Below, one piece after another: positions 8,682-17,270 of a stretch of 64,000 nt of DNA. The stretch's first letter is position 1. Every line of letters begins with the position of its first letter. The stretch comes from Butyrivibrio sp. LB2008 (GTDB lineage Bacteria > Bacillota > Clostridia > Lachnospirales > Lachnospiraceae): assembly GCF_000621565.1 (NCBI RefSeq), contig NZ_JHXZ01000018.1, forward strand, positions 43,167 through 107,166. Direction: 5' to 3'. Below the pieces are notes generated by a model. The model was not told where the DNA came from. It worked only from the letters and a program-made list of their open reading frames with translations, and searched no databases. A program made the translations under genes and the position numbers.

Positions 8682-8909
8682 ATGAAAGTAAGTAAATATG
8701 AGTATACAATGGAATTGCTTGCGGCAATGGCATCTATGAATCTTGCTAAGGAAAAGAAGATATCCAGAACAAAGGCCTTTTTTCAATTTATGAAGTCAGA
8801 GACGGCGGATATGTTGTTTGATGAAGATACGGACATGTGGATGAACGGCCCTGACTATATCGCGGATGAATACAGACGTGAGATGAAGGCAAAGAAAACA
8901 AGAATCTGA
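8682..8909 (+). CDS. Third small protein of the DUF3990 cassette
   Basis: This 75-residue helical protein starts MKVSKYEYTMELLAAMA and contains RTKAFFQFMKSETADMLFDE followed by MWMNGPDYIADEYRREM. Proteins of this shape often accompany DUF3791/DUF3990 pairs, but I do not recall a family name. AGGT lies upstream of the ATG. It is the last gene of the three-gene cassette, and a GT4 gene starts 13 bases downstream. A role as antitoxin or adaptor is a guess from position. Confidence 0.6.
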   Translation: MKVSKYEYTMELLAAMASMNLAKEKKISRTKAFFQFMKSETADMLFDEDTDMWMNGPDYIADEYRREMKAKKTRI

Positions 8910-8922
8910 GGGATTGCATCAT

Positions 8923-10032
8923 ATGAAGATATTATTTCTTCCAAACTGGGAGGTTATGAAGTGCAGTGAGGCACCGAAGGACAAGCAACCTCCCGATTAT
9001 TATGTAAAGGGTGAAGACTACTGGTTTTTTAGATATTTTGAGAGAAAGCCGGAAGTTGATATTATTGATGTCGCATCTGCAAAGTGGATACAGAATATAG
9101 AGAAGAATAAGCTGAGATTCTATGTGATACAGGCGCTGAAGGCGATACCAAGGCTTAATAAGTATGACCTTGTTGTGTCGCACGGGATGCAGAGCGGCGT
9201 TGTTATAAGCTTGTGGAGGAGACTTTTTAAGACGAGAGCAAAGCATATTGTATTTGATATAGGTGCGTTTAACAGCGCGGCAGAGAGCGGCGCGGCGCTT
9301 AAGCTGATGCAATTTGCCAGCAGGTCGATTGACGGTTTTATTTATCATACAAGCAGTCAGATAAAGTACTACGAGAAGTTTTTTTCATGGATTGTGGATA
9401 AATCGCAGTTTATAAGATTCGGAACGGATGCGGAGTATTTCACAGAAGAAAGCGACGTCCGGAAAACTAATAATGCTTCAGCCAAGAGGCAGGAAACCCC
9501 TGATGCTCCTATCCAAACCCCTTACTGCATCTGCGTCGGCTACTCCAAGAGAGACTGGGACACCGTGATCAAGGCATTTGAACTTGCACAGCCCAAAGAT
9601 CTCAAACTCCTTCTGGTTGGACATGTGGAAGATAAGTACAAAGACATAGCAAATGTCGAACAGATGGGCTTTGTATCGATAACAGAATTAAAGAATCTTA
9701 TTACAGGTGCTAAATTCGGTATCCTTCCGCTAAAGTCGTACAACTATTCATATGGCCAGATGACGCTTCTTCAGCAGATGGCTATGGGTAAGTGCGTGAT
9801 CGCATCCAAAGTGCCGAGCCTTGTGGATTACTATGAGGAGGGCGTAACAGCGGTATCTTATGAGCCTGAGAATGCACGGGAGCTTGCGAATGTGATCAAT
9901 AGCATAAACACCGATGACGCCGTGCGCGAAAAAATCGGAATTAATGCCGCGGATCATGTGAAGAATATAAGCAACGAATGCACAATGGCAAAAGAAATTG
10001 AGCGCTTTTTATATGGGTATTTATATAATTAA
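8923..10032 (+). CDS. GT4-like glycosyltransferase
   Basis: This 369-residue GT-B enzyme starts MKILFLPNWEVMKCSEAP. The donor domain has CICVGYSKRDWDTVIKAFEL near residue 205 and a later PLKSYNYSYGQMTLLQQMAM, where the usual E-x7-E motif is weak. The ATG at 8923 follows GAGGG at 8908-8912 by about ten bases; a TTG at 8914 is too close. The middle segment coding EESDVRKTNNASAKRQETP looks like a variable linker with different codon use. It ends the block that precedes the priming transferase. Substrate is unknown. Confidence 0.75.
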   Translation: MKILFLPNWEVMKCSEAPKDKQPPDYYVKGEDYWFFRYFERKPEVDIIDVASAKWIQNIEKNKLRFYVIQALKAIPRLNKYDLVVSHGMQSGVVISLWRRLFKTRAKHIVFDIGAFNSAAESGAALKLMQFASRSIDGFIYHTSSQIKYYEKFFSWIVDKSQFIRFGTDAEYFTEESDVRKTNNASAKRQETPDAPIQTPYCICVGYSKRDWDTVIKAFELAQPKDLKLLLVGHVEDKYKDIANVEQMGFVSITELKNLITGAKFGILPLKSYNYSYGQMTLLQQMAMGKCVIASKVPSLVDYYEEGVTAVSYEPENARELANVINSINTDDAVREKIGINAADHVKNISNECTMAKEIERFLYGYLYN

Positions 10033-10070
10033 AAAAGGAGATTATTATTCACAAAATTATAATAAATATC

Positions 10071-10089
10071 TGCTATGATATGTTATACT
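10071..10089 (+). promoter_or_regulatory. Tandem extended -10 elements before the priming transferase
   Basis: TGCTATGAT (10071-10079) and TGTTATACT (10081-10089) both fit TG-n-TATNAT extended -10 boxes, 36-46 bases before the ATG at 10125. No strong -35 is visible, as expected for extended -10 promoters. This would start the main polysaccharide operon. Confidence 0.4.
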
Positions 10090-10124
10090 CCTAGTGGGAA
10101 AAGTTTGTTGAGGAATAGGTACTA

Positions 10125-11510
10125 ATGAAAAAGAGCAAGATACAAAAAAGATATATATATAGATTTTTATGCACAGCGTTTTTATGCATACTTGCGACAG
10201 GAATGTTTCTGATAGCGTGGTATGATTTTGTTTTTGATAATAACCACACAGGAAATCTTCTTGGAATCGGAAATCTGGGCATGGCAATCGGAATATATTT
10301 TATTTTATATTATTTTATCGGAAGGTCACTCAGGGCATTTAGGATTGGTGTTGACAGGAAAGCTAACCTATTGGCGTCGCAGGTAATGACGATATTTATC
10401 GTGGATTTTTGCGAGCCGTTTATTTCTTGTGCAATCACAGGGCAGTTTAGGTATTTTCCTATTTTTGCGCTAATATATTTGGTTTTGGCATTTGCGCAGA
10501 GTACTGTTCTATGTTTGATCATAATTCCGCTTGTGGATTTATACAGAAAACTCTTTAAGCCGCAGCGCATTTTGGAAGTATATTGTGATGATTCCAATGA
10601 AAAAACTGAGTTTATGAACGAACGCCCTGATAAATACAAGGTTGTTGATTCAATCAATATTACAGAGGGTGTGGAAAAGATTATATCGATTGTGCCTAAG
10701 TATGAGGCTGTTCTTCTTAATGACATACCTTCAGAGCTTAAGAATGATATATTAAAGGAATGTTTCAGAATCGGGAAAAGGGTATATTTTACACCTAAGA
10801 TTGCAGATATAATCGGTAAGAATTCTGAGAATATAAACCTCTTTGATACACCGCTTTATCTGTGCAGAAATAATGCAATGGGTATGTGTCAGCGTGTTTT
10901 AAAAAGATTTTTTGATCTATTCTTTTCGACTTTGGCATTCATCATATTTAGTCCGGTCTTTATAATTGTTGCCATTGCGATAAAGCTTGAGGATAAAGGC
11001 CCTATTTTTTATAAGCAGGACAGAGTTACTATTGGAGGTAAAGTCTTTAGCATTTTAAAGTTCAGATCAATGATAGTAGATGCTGAGAAAGATGGAAAGC
11101 CCCATCCTGCCGGAGAAGCAGATGATCGTATAACCAAAGTGGGACGCTTTATTCGCCCTACAAGGATTGATGAACTTCCGCAGCTTCTTAATATTATTGC
11201 AGGTGATATGTCTATTGTCGGACCGAGACCTGAACGAGTTGAGCATGTTGAGAAATATACAAATGATATACCGGAGTTTTCTTTCAGACTGAAAGTAAAG
11301 GGTGGTCTTACGGGAGTTGCTCAGGTATTTGGCAAATATAATACAAGTCCGCTTAACAAGCTTAAGATGGATTTATATTATATAACTAATTATTCCCTTC
11401 TTCTCGATCTTCAGATTATTTTTGAAACTGTAAAAATTCTTGTACAGAAAGAAAGTACTGAAGGTTTCTCGGAGGAGAAGCAAAAAGAAATGAGACAGGC
11501 ACAGAAGTGA
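10125..11510 (+). CDS. Polyprenyl-phosphate phosphoglycosyltransferase (priming enzyme)
   Basis: This 461-residue membrane enzyme should load the first sugar-1-phosphate onto undecaprenyl phosphate and so start repeat-unit assembly. Four N-terminal membrane helices (about 11-130) and a soluble domain precede the conserved bacterial sugar transferase domain (about 258-450): RVLKRFFDLFFSTLAFIIF as re-entrant helix, FYKQDRVTIGGKVFSILKFR, DELPQLLNIIAGDMSIVGPR and GGLTGVAQVFGKYNTS. This is the WcaJ/WbaP/EpsL large-membrane class. A GAGGAATAGG site precedes the ATG. A perfect intrinsic terminator follows ten bases after the stop. Which sugar is loaded is not evident. Confidence 0.9.
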   Translation: MKKSKIQKRYIYRFLCTAFLCILATGMFLIAWYDFVFDNNHTGNLLGIGNLGMAIGIYFILYYFIGRSLRAFRIGVDRKANLLASQVMTIFIVDFCEPFISCAITGQFRYFPIFALIYLVLAFAQSTVLCLIIIPLVDLYRKLFKPQRILEVYCDDSNEKTEFMNERPDKYKVVDSINITEGVEKIISIVPKYEAVLLNDIPSELKNDILKECFRIGKRVYFTPKIADIIGKNSENINLFDTPLYLCRNNAMGMCQRVLKRFFDLFFSTLAFIIFSPVFIIVAIAIKLEDKGPIFYKQDRVTIGGKVFSILKFRSMIVDAEKDGKPHPAGEADDRITKVGRFIRPTRIDELPQLLNIIAGDMSIVGPRPERVEHVEKYTNDIPEFSFRLKVKGGLTGVAQVFGKYNTSPLNKLKMDLYYITNYSLLLDLQIIFETVKILVQKESTEGFSEEKQKEMRQAQK

Positions 11511-11520
11511 TATAATAAGT

Positions 11521-11544
11521 GGAGGTGGTAACACCTCCTTTTTT
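11521..11544 (+). terminator. Intrinsic terminator inside the polysaccharide locus
   Basis: GGAGGTG (11521-11527) pairs perfectly with CACCTCC (11532-11538) across a GTAA loop and is followed by six T. It stands between the priming transferase and the next glycosyltransferase, whose start is only seven bases after the T run. Confidence 0.85.
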
Positions 11545-11550
11545 ATAATT

Positions 11551-12741
11551 TTGAAAGTATGGTACAGTCTATTGGATAACAAAATTAAAACAATCGCATA
11601 CGATCTTATAACAGCCCAGCCCTCGTTTGGCAGCAAGTTCCATGGCGGCGGAGAATATGTGAAGGCTGTTTTTGAAGAGCTTGTAAACAGATATCAGGGA
11701 AACGGCGCGGAGATAATAGCTTTTTATGCTAAGGACAGATTCCTTGATGACTGGATAAAAGACCTTATTAAGGAAAAGAATGTCAGGACGGTATATATAA
11801 ATGAGCCGAATGACATTATAAGCAAGATATCAAGCGGAGAAGTTAAATGTGATGTCTTTTACTCCGCGGGAACGATCGTATTTGACAGAAAAGAGCTTCC
11901 GGTAGATATGATCACTATCGGTACTTTCCATGATCTCAGGGACTTTGAAGAACCTGTCGACAATTATTCACATCTTTATTATGATGGAATGACCGACAAG
12001 ATAAAGCAGTGCGGCAAATATTTAAGGCGCGGGTATCTCAGGAACAGGAACCTCGGCAGATACGCGGTATGTGCGGCAGGATATGACAGGATAGTATGCG
12101 TTTCGGAGCACACAAGAGCTATGATGGAGACTTATCTTCCTGAGACGAGGAATAAGATCGCGGGCGTATTGTACACTCCGAGTAAGCACTACATGGAGCC
12201 TGAGAGCGAAAAAACAGGTCTGAACGTCGGAACGGGCTATGTTCTGATGATCAGCACCAACAGGTGGATAAAGAACTCGTACAGAGCATTAAAGGCACTG
12301 GATCGCCTATATGATAACAAGACGATAGACAGAAAGACGGTGCTTGTTGGCGGATTGTCCAAAGGTATTAAAAAGAGCATAAGACATTCCGAGATGTTTG
12401 AGTTTATCCCGTATGTCAGTCCTGAAGAGCTTGAATATCTTTATTCCAATTGCGGACTTTTTGTATATCCGACGCTCAATGAGGGATTTGGAATGCCGCC
12501 TCTTGAAGCAATGAAATACGGCAAAACCTGCGTTATTTCGGCATTGTGTTCTCTTCCCGAGTTATATGCAGGAAGCGCATATCTGATAAATCCGTACAGC
12601 GAGGAGGAGATGGCTTCGCGCATATATATGGCACTTAATAACCCGATAGATACTGAGGATATTAAGGCTACTTACAACAGAGTCACGCAGAGACAGAGCG
12701 ACGACCTTCGTAAGCTCGCGGATATGATTGCCGGAGCCTGA
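11551..12741 (+). CDS. GT4-like glycosyltransferase
   Basis: This 396-residue GT-B protein has KTIAYDLITAQPSFGSKFHG at residues 13-32, then FHGGGEYVKAVFEEL. The donor half carries VLMISTNRWIKNSYRALKAL and the well-kept YPTLNEGFGMPPLEAMKYGK, with both acidic residues of the E-x7-E motif. The start is unsure: TTG at 11551 and another TTG at 11572 have no ribosome site, and the only GGAGG upstream is inside the terminator stem. A 28-base gap leads to the next gene. It likely adds a sugar to the lipid-linked unit. Confidence 0.8.
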   Translation: MKVWYSLLDNKIKTIAYDLITAQPSFGSKFHGGGEYVKAVFEELVNRYQGNGAEIIAFYAKDRFLDDWIKDLIKEKNVRTVYINEPNDIISKISSGEVKCDVFYSAGTIVFDRKELPVDMITIGTFHDLRDFEEPVDNYSHLYYDGMTDKIKQCGKYLRRGYLRNRNLGRYAVCAAGYDRIVCVSEHTRAMMETYLPETRNKIAGVLYTPSKHYMEPESEKTGLNVGTGYVLMISTNRWIKNSYRALKALDRLYDNKTIDRKTVLVGGLSKGIKKSIRHSEMFEFIPYVSPEELEYLYSNCGLFVYPTLNEGFGMPPLEAMKYGKTCVISALCSLPELYAGSAYLINPYSEEEMASRIYMALNNPIDTEDIKATYNRVTQRQSDDLRKLADMIAGA

Positions 12742-12769
12742 TGAATTTTTAGAATAGAGGATTAAAGAC

Positions 12770-13747
12770 ATGTATTACGCACCTGTGATAATTCCTACAT
12801 TGTGTAGATTTGATCATTTCAAAGAGTGCATGGAGTCCCTTGCCCGCAACACATGGGCAAAAGATACTGAAATATATATAGGACTTGATTATCCTTCCAA
12901 GGAAGCGCACCGCGAAGGATACGACAAGATATGCAAATATCTGGAAGAGACCAAGTTCCCTTTTAAAGAAGTCAATATTTTCAAAAGGGAGAGAAACTTT
13001 GGAGTATATAAAAATGTCGAGGACCTCGCCGCAGCTGTCAGAAAGAAGCATGACAGATACATTTTTACCGAGGACGACAATGTCTTTGCAGACAGATTCA
13101 TCGAATATGTTGACACAATGCTCGAGCAGACAAAAGACAGAGACGATATATACGGCGTGTGCGGTTATTCCTATCCTATCGACCACAGCGCATATGAATC
13201 CGGTAATGCAAACGATAACGAAAACGATAATGAAAAGAGCGGATACAGTTACATGGTAAGAACCGCGTTCCCTGCCTGGGGATACGGAGGCTTTTTTCAC
13301 AAAAGAGATAAGCTCATGAGCGAGTATACGCATGAGTTCCTGATAAATGGTATAAGAAAAGGCGTAAATCATAAGCTCATAAAGTCGCTTGGAAAAATAT
13401 ACGGCGGCTGGTTTGTGAACAGAGCCTGCGGCAAAGAAATCACCTATGATGACATCGATGTCCAGCTGTACCAGACTCTTACCGGTAAAATGAGCATTAT
13501 GCCGCACAAAACCCTTGTTAAAAATATGGGATGGGACGGAAGCGGAGTAAACTGCCAGACAGGAAGTTATGATTTTTCTTCTCAGGAACTGTATGTGGGA
13601 GAAATATCAGACAGAATCCTTCCTCAGGATGACAACAGGGAAAAAGAAATCTGGAAATTTATAAGCGGTTTAAATTCATTAGATACAATTACGGATCTTA
13701 AGATTAAGATAAAATATATTCTTATAAAACTGGGAATAAAGAGATAA
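12770..13747 (+). CDS. GT2-like (GT-A) glycosyltransferase
   Basis: This 325-residue protein starts MYYAPVIIPTLCRFDHFKEC, typical of GT-A enzymes. Residues 85-110 include HDRYIFTEDDNVFADRFIEY, where EDDN takes the place of the DxD metal motif. AFPAWGYGGFFHKRD follows near 170. A low-complexity Asn/Asp/Glu stretch near 150 (NANDNENDNEKSG) looks like a variable loop. AGAGGAT precedes the ATG. It is nine bases from the next GT2 gene in a run of transferases. The long open frame on the other strand here is a shadow. Confidence 0.75.
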   Translation: MYYAPVIIPTLCRFDHFKECMESLARNTWAKDTEIYIGLDYPSKEAHREGYDKICKYLEETKFPFKEVNIFKRERNFGVYKNVEDLAAAVRKKHDRYIFTEDDNVFADRFIEYVDTMLEQTKDRDDIYGVCGYSYPIDHSAYESGNANDNENDNEKSGYSYMVRTAFPAWGYGGFFHKRDKLMSEYTHEFLINGIRKGVNHKLIKSLGKIYGGWFVNRACGKEITYDDIDVQLYQTLTGKMSIMPHKTLVKNMGWDGSGVNCQTGSYDFSSQELYVGEISDRILPQDDNREKEIWKFISGLNSLDTITDLKIKIKYILIKLGIKR

Positions 13748-13756
13748 GAGACGAGT

Positions 13757-14704
13757 ATGTTATCTGTAATAGTTGTAGACTATAATTCCATAGAAAAAAC
13801 GCTTAGATATATCCGCGATATAAGTAAGAAATTGGTAGCTGACGGGGATATCCACTACATTATTGTGGATAACCGCTCGGACATTAAGGACTTATGTGGA
13901 AATCACAAGTATTCACATTGCTTTAGCGGCAAAGAGAAACTTAAGCGTAAGGAAGATGAAGAATTCGAGGGCAAAAGAGTTGTCAGATACTCTTTTGGCG
14001 GAAAGAGTCTTATTTACATATCAGCCGGAGATAACCTTGGTTATGCCAAAGGCAACAATCTGGGAATACGACTGTCGGAAAAGCTTTTTGGGGATGAGTA
14101 TTATCTTGTGTCCAACAATGACATTGAGATTTCCGATACGTTTGATTTTGGTATGATAAAAAGAATCTTTGACAGAAACTTTGCTGTTGCCGTTATAGGG
14201 CCCAAGATCGTAGGCCTTGACGGAGAGCCTCAGAGCCCTAACCGCAAGCCGACTGCGTTTGGGAATCTTGTCATGACATACCTGTCAATGGCTACTCATG
14301 ATAAGATATTTAAATGGAATGATGTCGATTATACCGGCGAGAGCAAGACCTGTTACAGAGTTATGGGCTCGTTTATGTTCATTCGCGCTTCGGCTATGGC
14401 TGAGGCGGGGATGTTTGATGAGAATACATTTATGTTCGCGGAGGAGATGATCCTCAGCGAGCGTCTTCTTAGATGCGGATATCTCACATATTTCTATAAC
14501 GGACTTTCGGTTATCCATGCCCACGGAGAAAGTGTCGGTAAGGTTGCGGACAGGTCGGAACCGATAAAGTGGGCACATGAATCATTGACTTATTATTTTA
14601 AGACATACAGAAAGACTTCAGTAGTCTTACTTTGGCTTGGAAAAGCTACTTGTGGCCTGTACATAAAGCTTTATAAGCTAAAAAAGAAAATTGCATCGAG
14701 GTAG
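13757..14704 (+). CDS. GT2 glycosyltransferase, rhamnosyltransferase-like
   Basis: This 315-residue GT-A enzyme shows MLSVIVVDYNSIEKTLRYI, IIVDNRSD near residue 35, GDNLGYAKGNNLGIRLSE near 95, and the SNNDIEI variant of DxD near 123. A catalytic-base region CYRVMGSFMFIRASAMAEAG and MFAEEMILSERL follow. This pattern is usual for rhamnosyl- and other hexosyltransferases of capsule loci. The C-terminus is basic (KLYKLKKKIASR). Its stop lies four bases before the flippase start, so they are probably coupled. Confidence 0.85.
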   Translation: MLSVIVVDYNSIEKTLRYIRDISKKLVADGDIHYIIVDNRSDIKDLCGNHKYSHCFSGKEKLKRKEDEEFEGKRVVRYSFGGKSLIYISAGDNLGYAKGNNLGIRLSEKLFGDEYYLVSNNDIEISDTFDFGMIKRIFDRNFAVAVIGPKIVGLDGEPQSPNRKPTAFGNLVMTYLSMATHDKIFKWNDVDYTGESKTCYRVMGSFMFIRASAMAEAGMFDENTFMFAEEMILSERLLRCGYLTYFYNGLSVIHAHGESVGKVADRSEPIKWAHESLTYYFKTYRKTSVVLLWLGKATCGLYIKLYKLKKKIASR

Positions 14705-14708
14705 TAAA

Positions 14709-16148
14709 GTGAGTACCGGGAACAAAAAGAAGGTTATTACAAATTTTATATGGAGATTTCTTGAGAGAATCGGAGCGCAGGGCGTTTCGTTTATTGTATC
14801 GATAGTACTTGGCAGAATACTTGACATGGAAGTGTACGGAACGGTGGCACTAATTGTTGTCATCACAGCTATCTTGCAGGTTCTTGTGGATAGCGGACTC
14901 GGAAATGCACTTATCCAGAAAAAAGATGCCGATCACCTGGATTTTTCATCCGTGTTTTATTTTAATATATGCGCATGTGCAATTCTTTACATGATCATGT
15001 TTTTTGCGGCACCTTTTATCGCTGCTTTTTATAAAGAAGACGGTTTGGCGGCTATGGTAAGAGTGATCAGCCTTACCATCGTGATATCGGGTGTAAAAAA
15101 TGTGCAGCAGGCTTATGTATCAAGAAAGATGATATTTAAGAAATTCTTTTTTTCTACGATAGGAGGAACGATCGCGTCTGCTGTTGTGGGAATCTGGATG
15201 GCACTTAAAGGGTTCGGAGCGTGGGCTCTTGTTGCGCAGACCGTGGTTAACCCTGCCGTTGATACGATTATCTTGTGGATAACGGTGGACTGGAGACCGA
15301 GAGCGGAGTTCTCGTTTGAGAGACTTAAAGGTCTCTTTTCATACGGATGGAAATTACTTGTTTCGGCTTTGCTCAATACAGGATTTGAGAACCTGCGTGG
15401 CCTTGTAATAGGTAAAATAGATAAAGAACAGCTTGCCGGTTTTAACAGAGGGCAGCAGTTTCCGATGTTTATCATCAATAACATAAACACGTCGATTAGC
15501 AGTGTACTTCTTCCTACAATGTCTGAGGAACAGGATGATATAGCTAGGATTAAGATGATGACTAGACGCGCTATCAAGACGAGCACGTATTTTATGGCAC
15601 CTGCTATGCTGGGACTTGCAGCATGCAGCGATGTTTTTATTAAACTGCTCCTTACTGAAAAGTGGCTTCCCGCGGTTCCGTTTTTGATAATATTTTGTAT
15701 TGTGGATGTCTTTTATCCGATTGCGACAGCAAATCTCAATGCCATGATGGCGATTGGACGAAGTGACTTATTTCTGAAACTTGAGATTATCAAGAAGACG
15801 ACGAATTTACTGATACTTATCATAACGGTAAGACATGGCGTCATGGCGATAACGTACGGAATGATCGCAGCAGAACTTGTAGATCAGGTCGTAAATGCAT
15901 GGCCGAATAAGAAGCTTATCGGATATTCTTATTTTGAACAAATGCGTGATATACTTCCGACACTTTTGCTGTCTGCTGTGATGGCGGCAGTTGTATATTG
16001 CATAAGATTTTTGAACATGAATCTTATATTTACGCTGCTTGTACAGATTGTGGCCGGAGTCATAGTCTATGTGGCGGGCTCTGTTGTATTTCATTTTGAA
16101 ACCTTTAATTATGTTCTTGGAATTATAAAAGATTGGAAGAAACAATAA
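14709..16148 (+). CDS. wzx: Wzx-type polysaccharide flippase
   Basis: This 479-residue protein has about 12-14 membrane helices and begins NKKKVITNFIWRFLERIGAQ, the typical start of MOP-superfamily lipid-linked oligosaccharide flippases. VLGRILDMEVYGTVALIVV and DSGLGNALIQKKDAD are characteristic. It should move the finished repeat unit across the membrane. The GTG at 14709 follows GAGG at 14698-14701 by seven bases; a TTG at 14691 would overlap the previous gene. Its stop overlaps the next ATG (TAATG). Two other flippase-like proteins are encoded further on. Confidence 0.85.
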   Translation: MSTGNKKKVITNFIWRFLERIGAQGVSFIVSIVLGRILDMEVYGTVALIVVITAILQVLVDSGLGNALIQKKDADHLDFSSVFYFNICACAILYMIMFFAAPFIAAFYKEDGLAAMVRVISLTIVISGVKNVQQAYVSRKMIFKKFFFSTIGGTIASAVVGIWMALKGFGAWALVAQTVVNPAVDTIILWITVDWRPRAEFSFERLKGLFSYGWKLLVSALLNTGFENLRGLVIGKIDKEQLAGFNRGQQFPMFIINNINTSISSVLLPTMSEEQDDIARIKMMTRRAIKTSTYFMAPAMLGLAACSDVFIKLLLTEKWLPAVPFLIIFCIVDVFYPIATANLNAMMAIGRSDLFLKLEIIKKTTNLLILIITVRHGVMAITYGMIAAELVDQVVNAWPNKKLIGYSYFEQMRDILPTLLLSAVMAAVVYCIRFLNMNLIFTLLVQIVAGVIVYVAGSVVFHFETFNYVLGIIKDWKKQ

Positions 16149-17251
16149 TGGAAAATAAGATACTTGTAACAAGATCATCAATGCCTCCGTTTGAGGAATA
16201 TGTGGATGAGATAAAAGATATATGGGAGTCCCACTGGATGACCAATATGGGCGTTAAGCACTGCGAGCTTCAGGCGCGGTTAAAAGAGTATCTAAAAGTT
16301 GAGAATATGGACCTTCTTGTAAACGGTCATATGGCGATTGAATTGTCATTACAGGCACTCGGATTCTCTGAGGGAGAGGTTATAACCACGCCTTTTACAT
16401 TTGCATCCACAACACATGCGATCGTGAGAAACGGCCTTAAGCCTGTATTTTGCGATATCGATCCCGTGACATATACAATGGATGTCACTAAACTTGAAGA
16501 ACTTATAACGGATAAGACCGTTGCGATTCTTCCCGTGCATGTTTACGGACATATCTGCAATGTTGATGAGATAGAGAGAATTGCTAAGAAACATAATCTT
16601 AAGGTTGTCTATGATGCCGCGCATGCATTTGGCGAGACCGTAGACGGAAAAGGCGTCGGAAGCTTCGGAGACGTCAGCTGCTTTTCATTTCATGCGACCA
16701 AAGTATATAACACGATAGAAGGCGGCGCGGTCTGCTTTAAGGATGAGCAGTTCGGCAAAGACATATACAGACTCAAGAACTTCGGAATAAAGAATGAAGA
16801 AGTCGTTGACGGAGTCGGCGCAAATGCCAAGATGAATGAATTCTGCGCAGCGATGGGAATATGTAATCTTAAGCATGTTGACTCAGAGATACAGAAGAGA
16901 AAGAAGGTTGTGGAAAGATACCGCGAGCACTTAGAGGGCGTTAAGGGAATACAGCTTGCTGCGGTTCAGGATAAGGTACAGCCTAACTATGCATATTTTC
17001 CCGCTGTATTTGATAAAGACGTATTTGGAAAAGACAGGGATGAGGTATTTGAGAAACTCTCGGATAACGGAATCGGAGCAAGAAAGTATTTCTATCCTCT
17101 TACCAATGAATTTGACTGCTATAAAGGGCAATTCGATGCAAGTAATACACCGATTGCCCTTAAGATCAGTAAACAGGTTCTTACACTGCCGCTTTATGCG
17201 GACCTTGATATAGCAGATGTAGATAGAATCTGTAAAGTTATACTAGAATAA
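16148..17251 (+). CDS. DegT/DnrJ/EryC1/StrS sugar aminotransferase
   Basis: This 367-residue PLP enzyme should aminate a keto-deoxysugar nucleotide. It has LLVNGHMAIELSLQALGFSE near residue 56, TTPFTFASTTHAIVRNG near 80, VVYDAAHAFGE near 153 and the lysine in SFHATKVYNTIEGGA (Lys185). The TPFTFASTTHA and HATKVYNT wording resembles VioA/FdtB-type enzymes that make dTDP-3- or 4-amino-dideoxy sugars, rather than PseC or WecE. GGAAG lies eight bases before the ATG, which overlaps the flippase stop. No dTDP-sugar synthesis gene is nearby, so its substrate must come from elsewhere. Confidence 0.85.
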   Translation: MENKILVTRSSMPPFEEYVDEIKDIWESHWMTNMGVKHCELQARLKEYLKVENMDLLVNGHMAIELSLQALGFSEGEVITTPFTFASTTHAIVRNGLKPVFCDIDPVTYTMDVTKLEELITDKTVAILPVHVYGHICNVDEIERIAKKHNLKVVYDAAHAFGETVDGKGVGSFGDVSCFSFHATKVYNTIEGGAVCFKDEQFGKDIYRLKNFGIKNEEVVDGVGANAKMNEFCAAMGICNLKHVDSEIQKRKKVVERYREHLEGVKGIQLAAVQDKVQPNYAYFPAVFDKDVFGKDRDEVFEKLSDNGIGARKYFYPLTNEFDCYKGQFDASNTPIALKISKQVLTLPLYADLDIADVDRICKVILE

Positions 17252-17270
17252 TCAGCGGAGCCGGTCATTG

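Noticed and set aside
11521..11544. GGAGGTG as ribosome site for the gene at 11551
   Set aside because: It is 23 bases from the start and fully paired in a terminator stem with a T tract, so termination is the better reading.
12749..13507. 252-residue open frame on the minus strand
   Set aside because: It lies wholly opposite a clear GT-A transferase gene, its product is Cys/Ser/Ile-rich with no motif, and it has no ribosome site.
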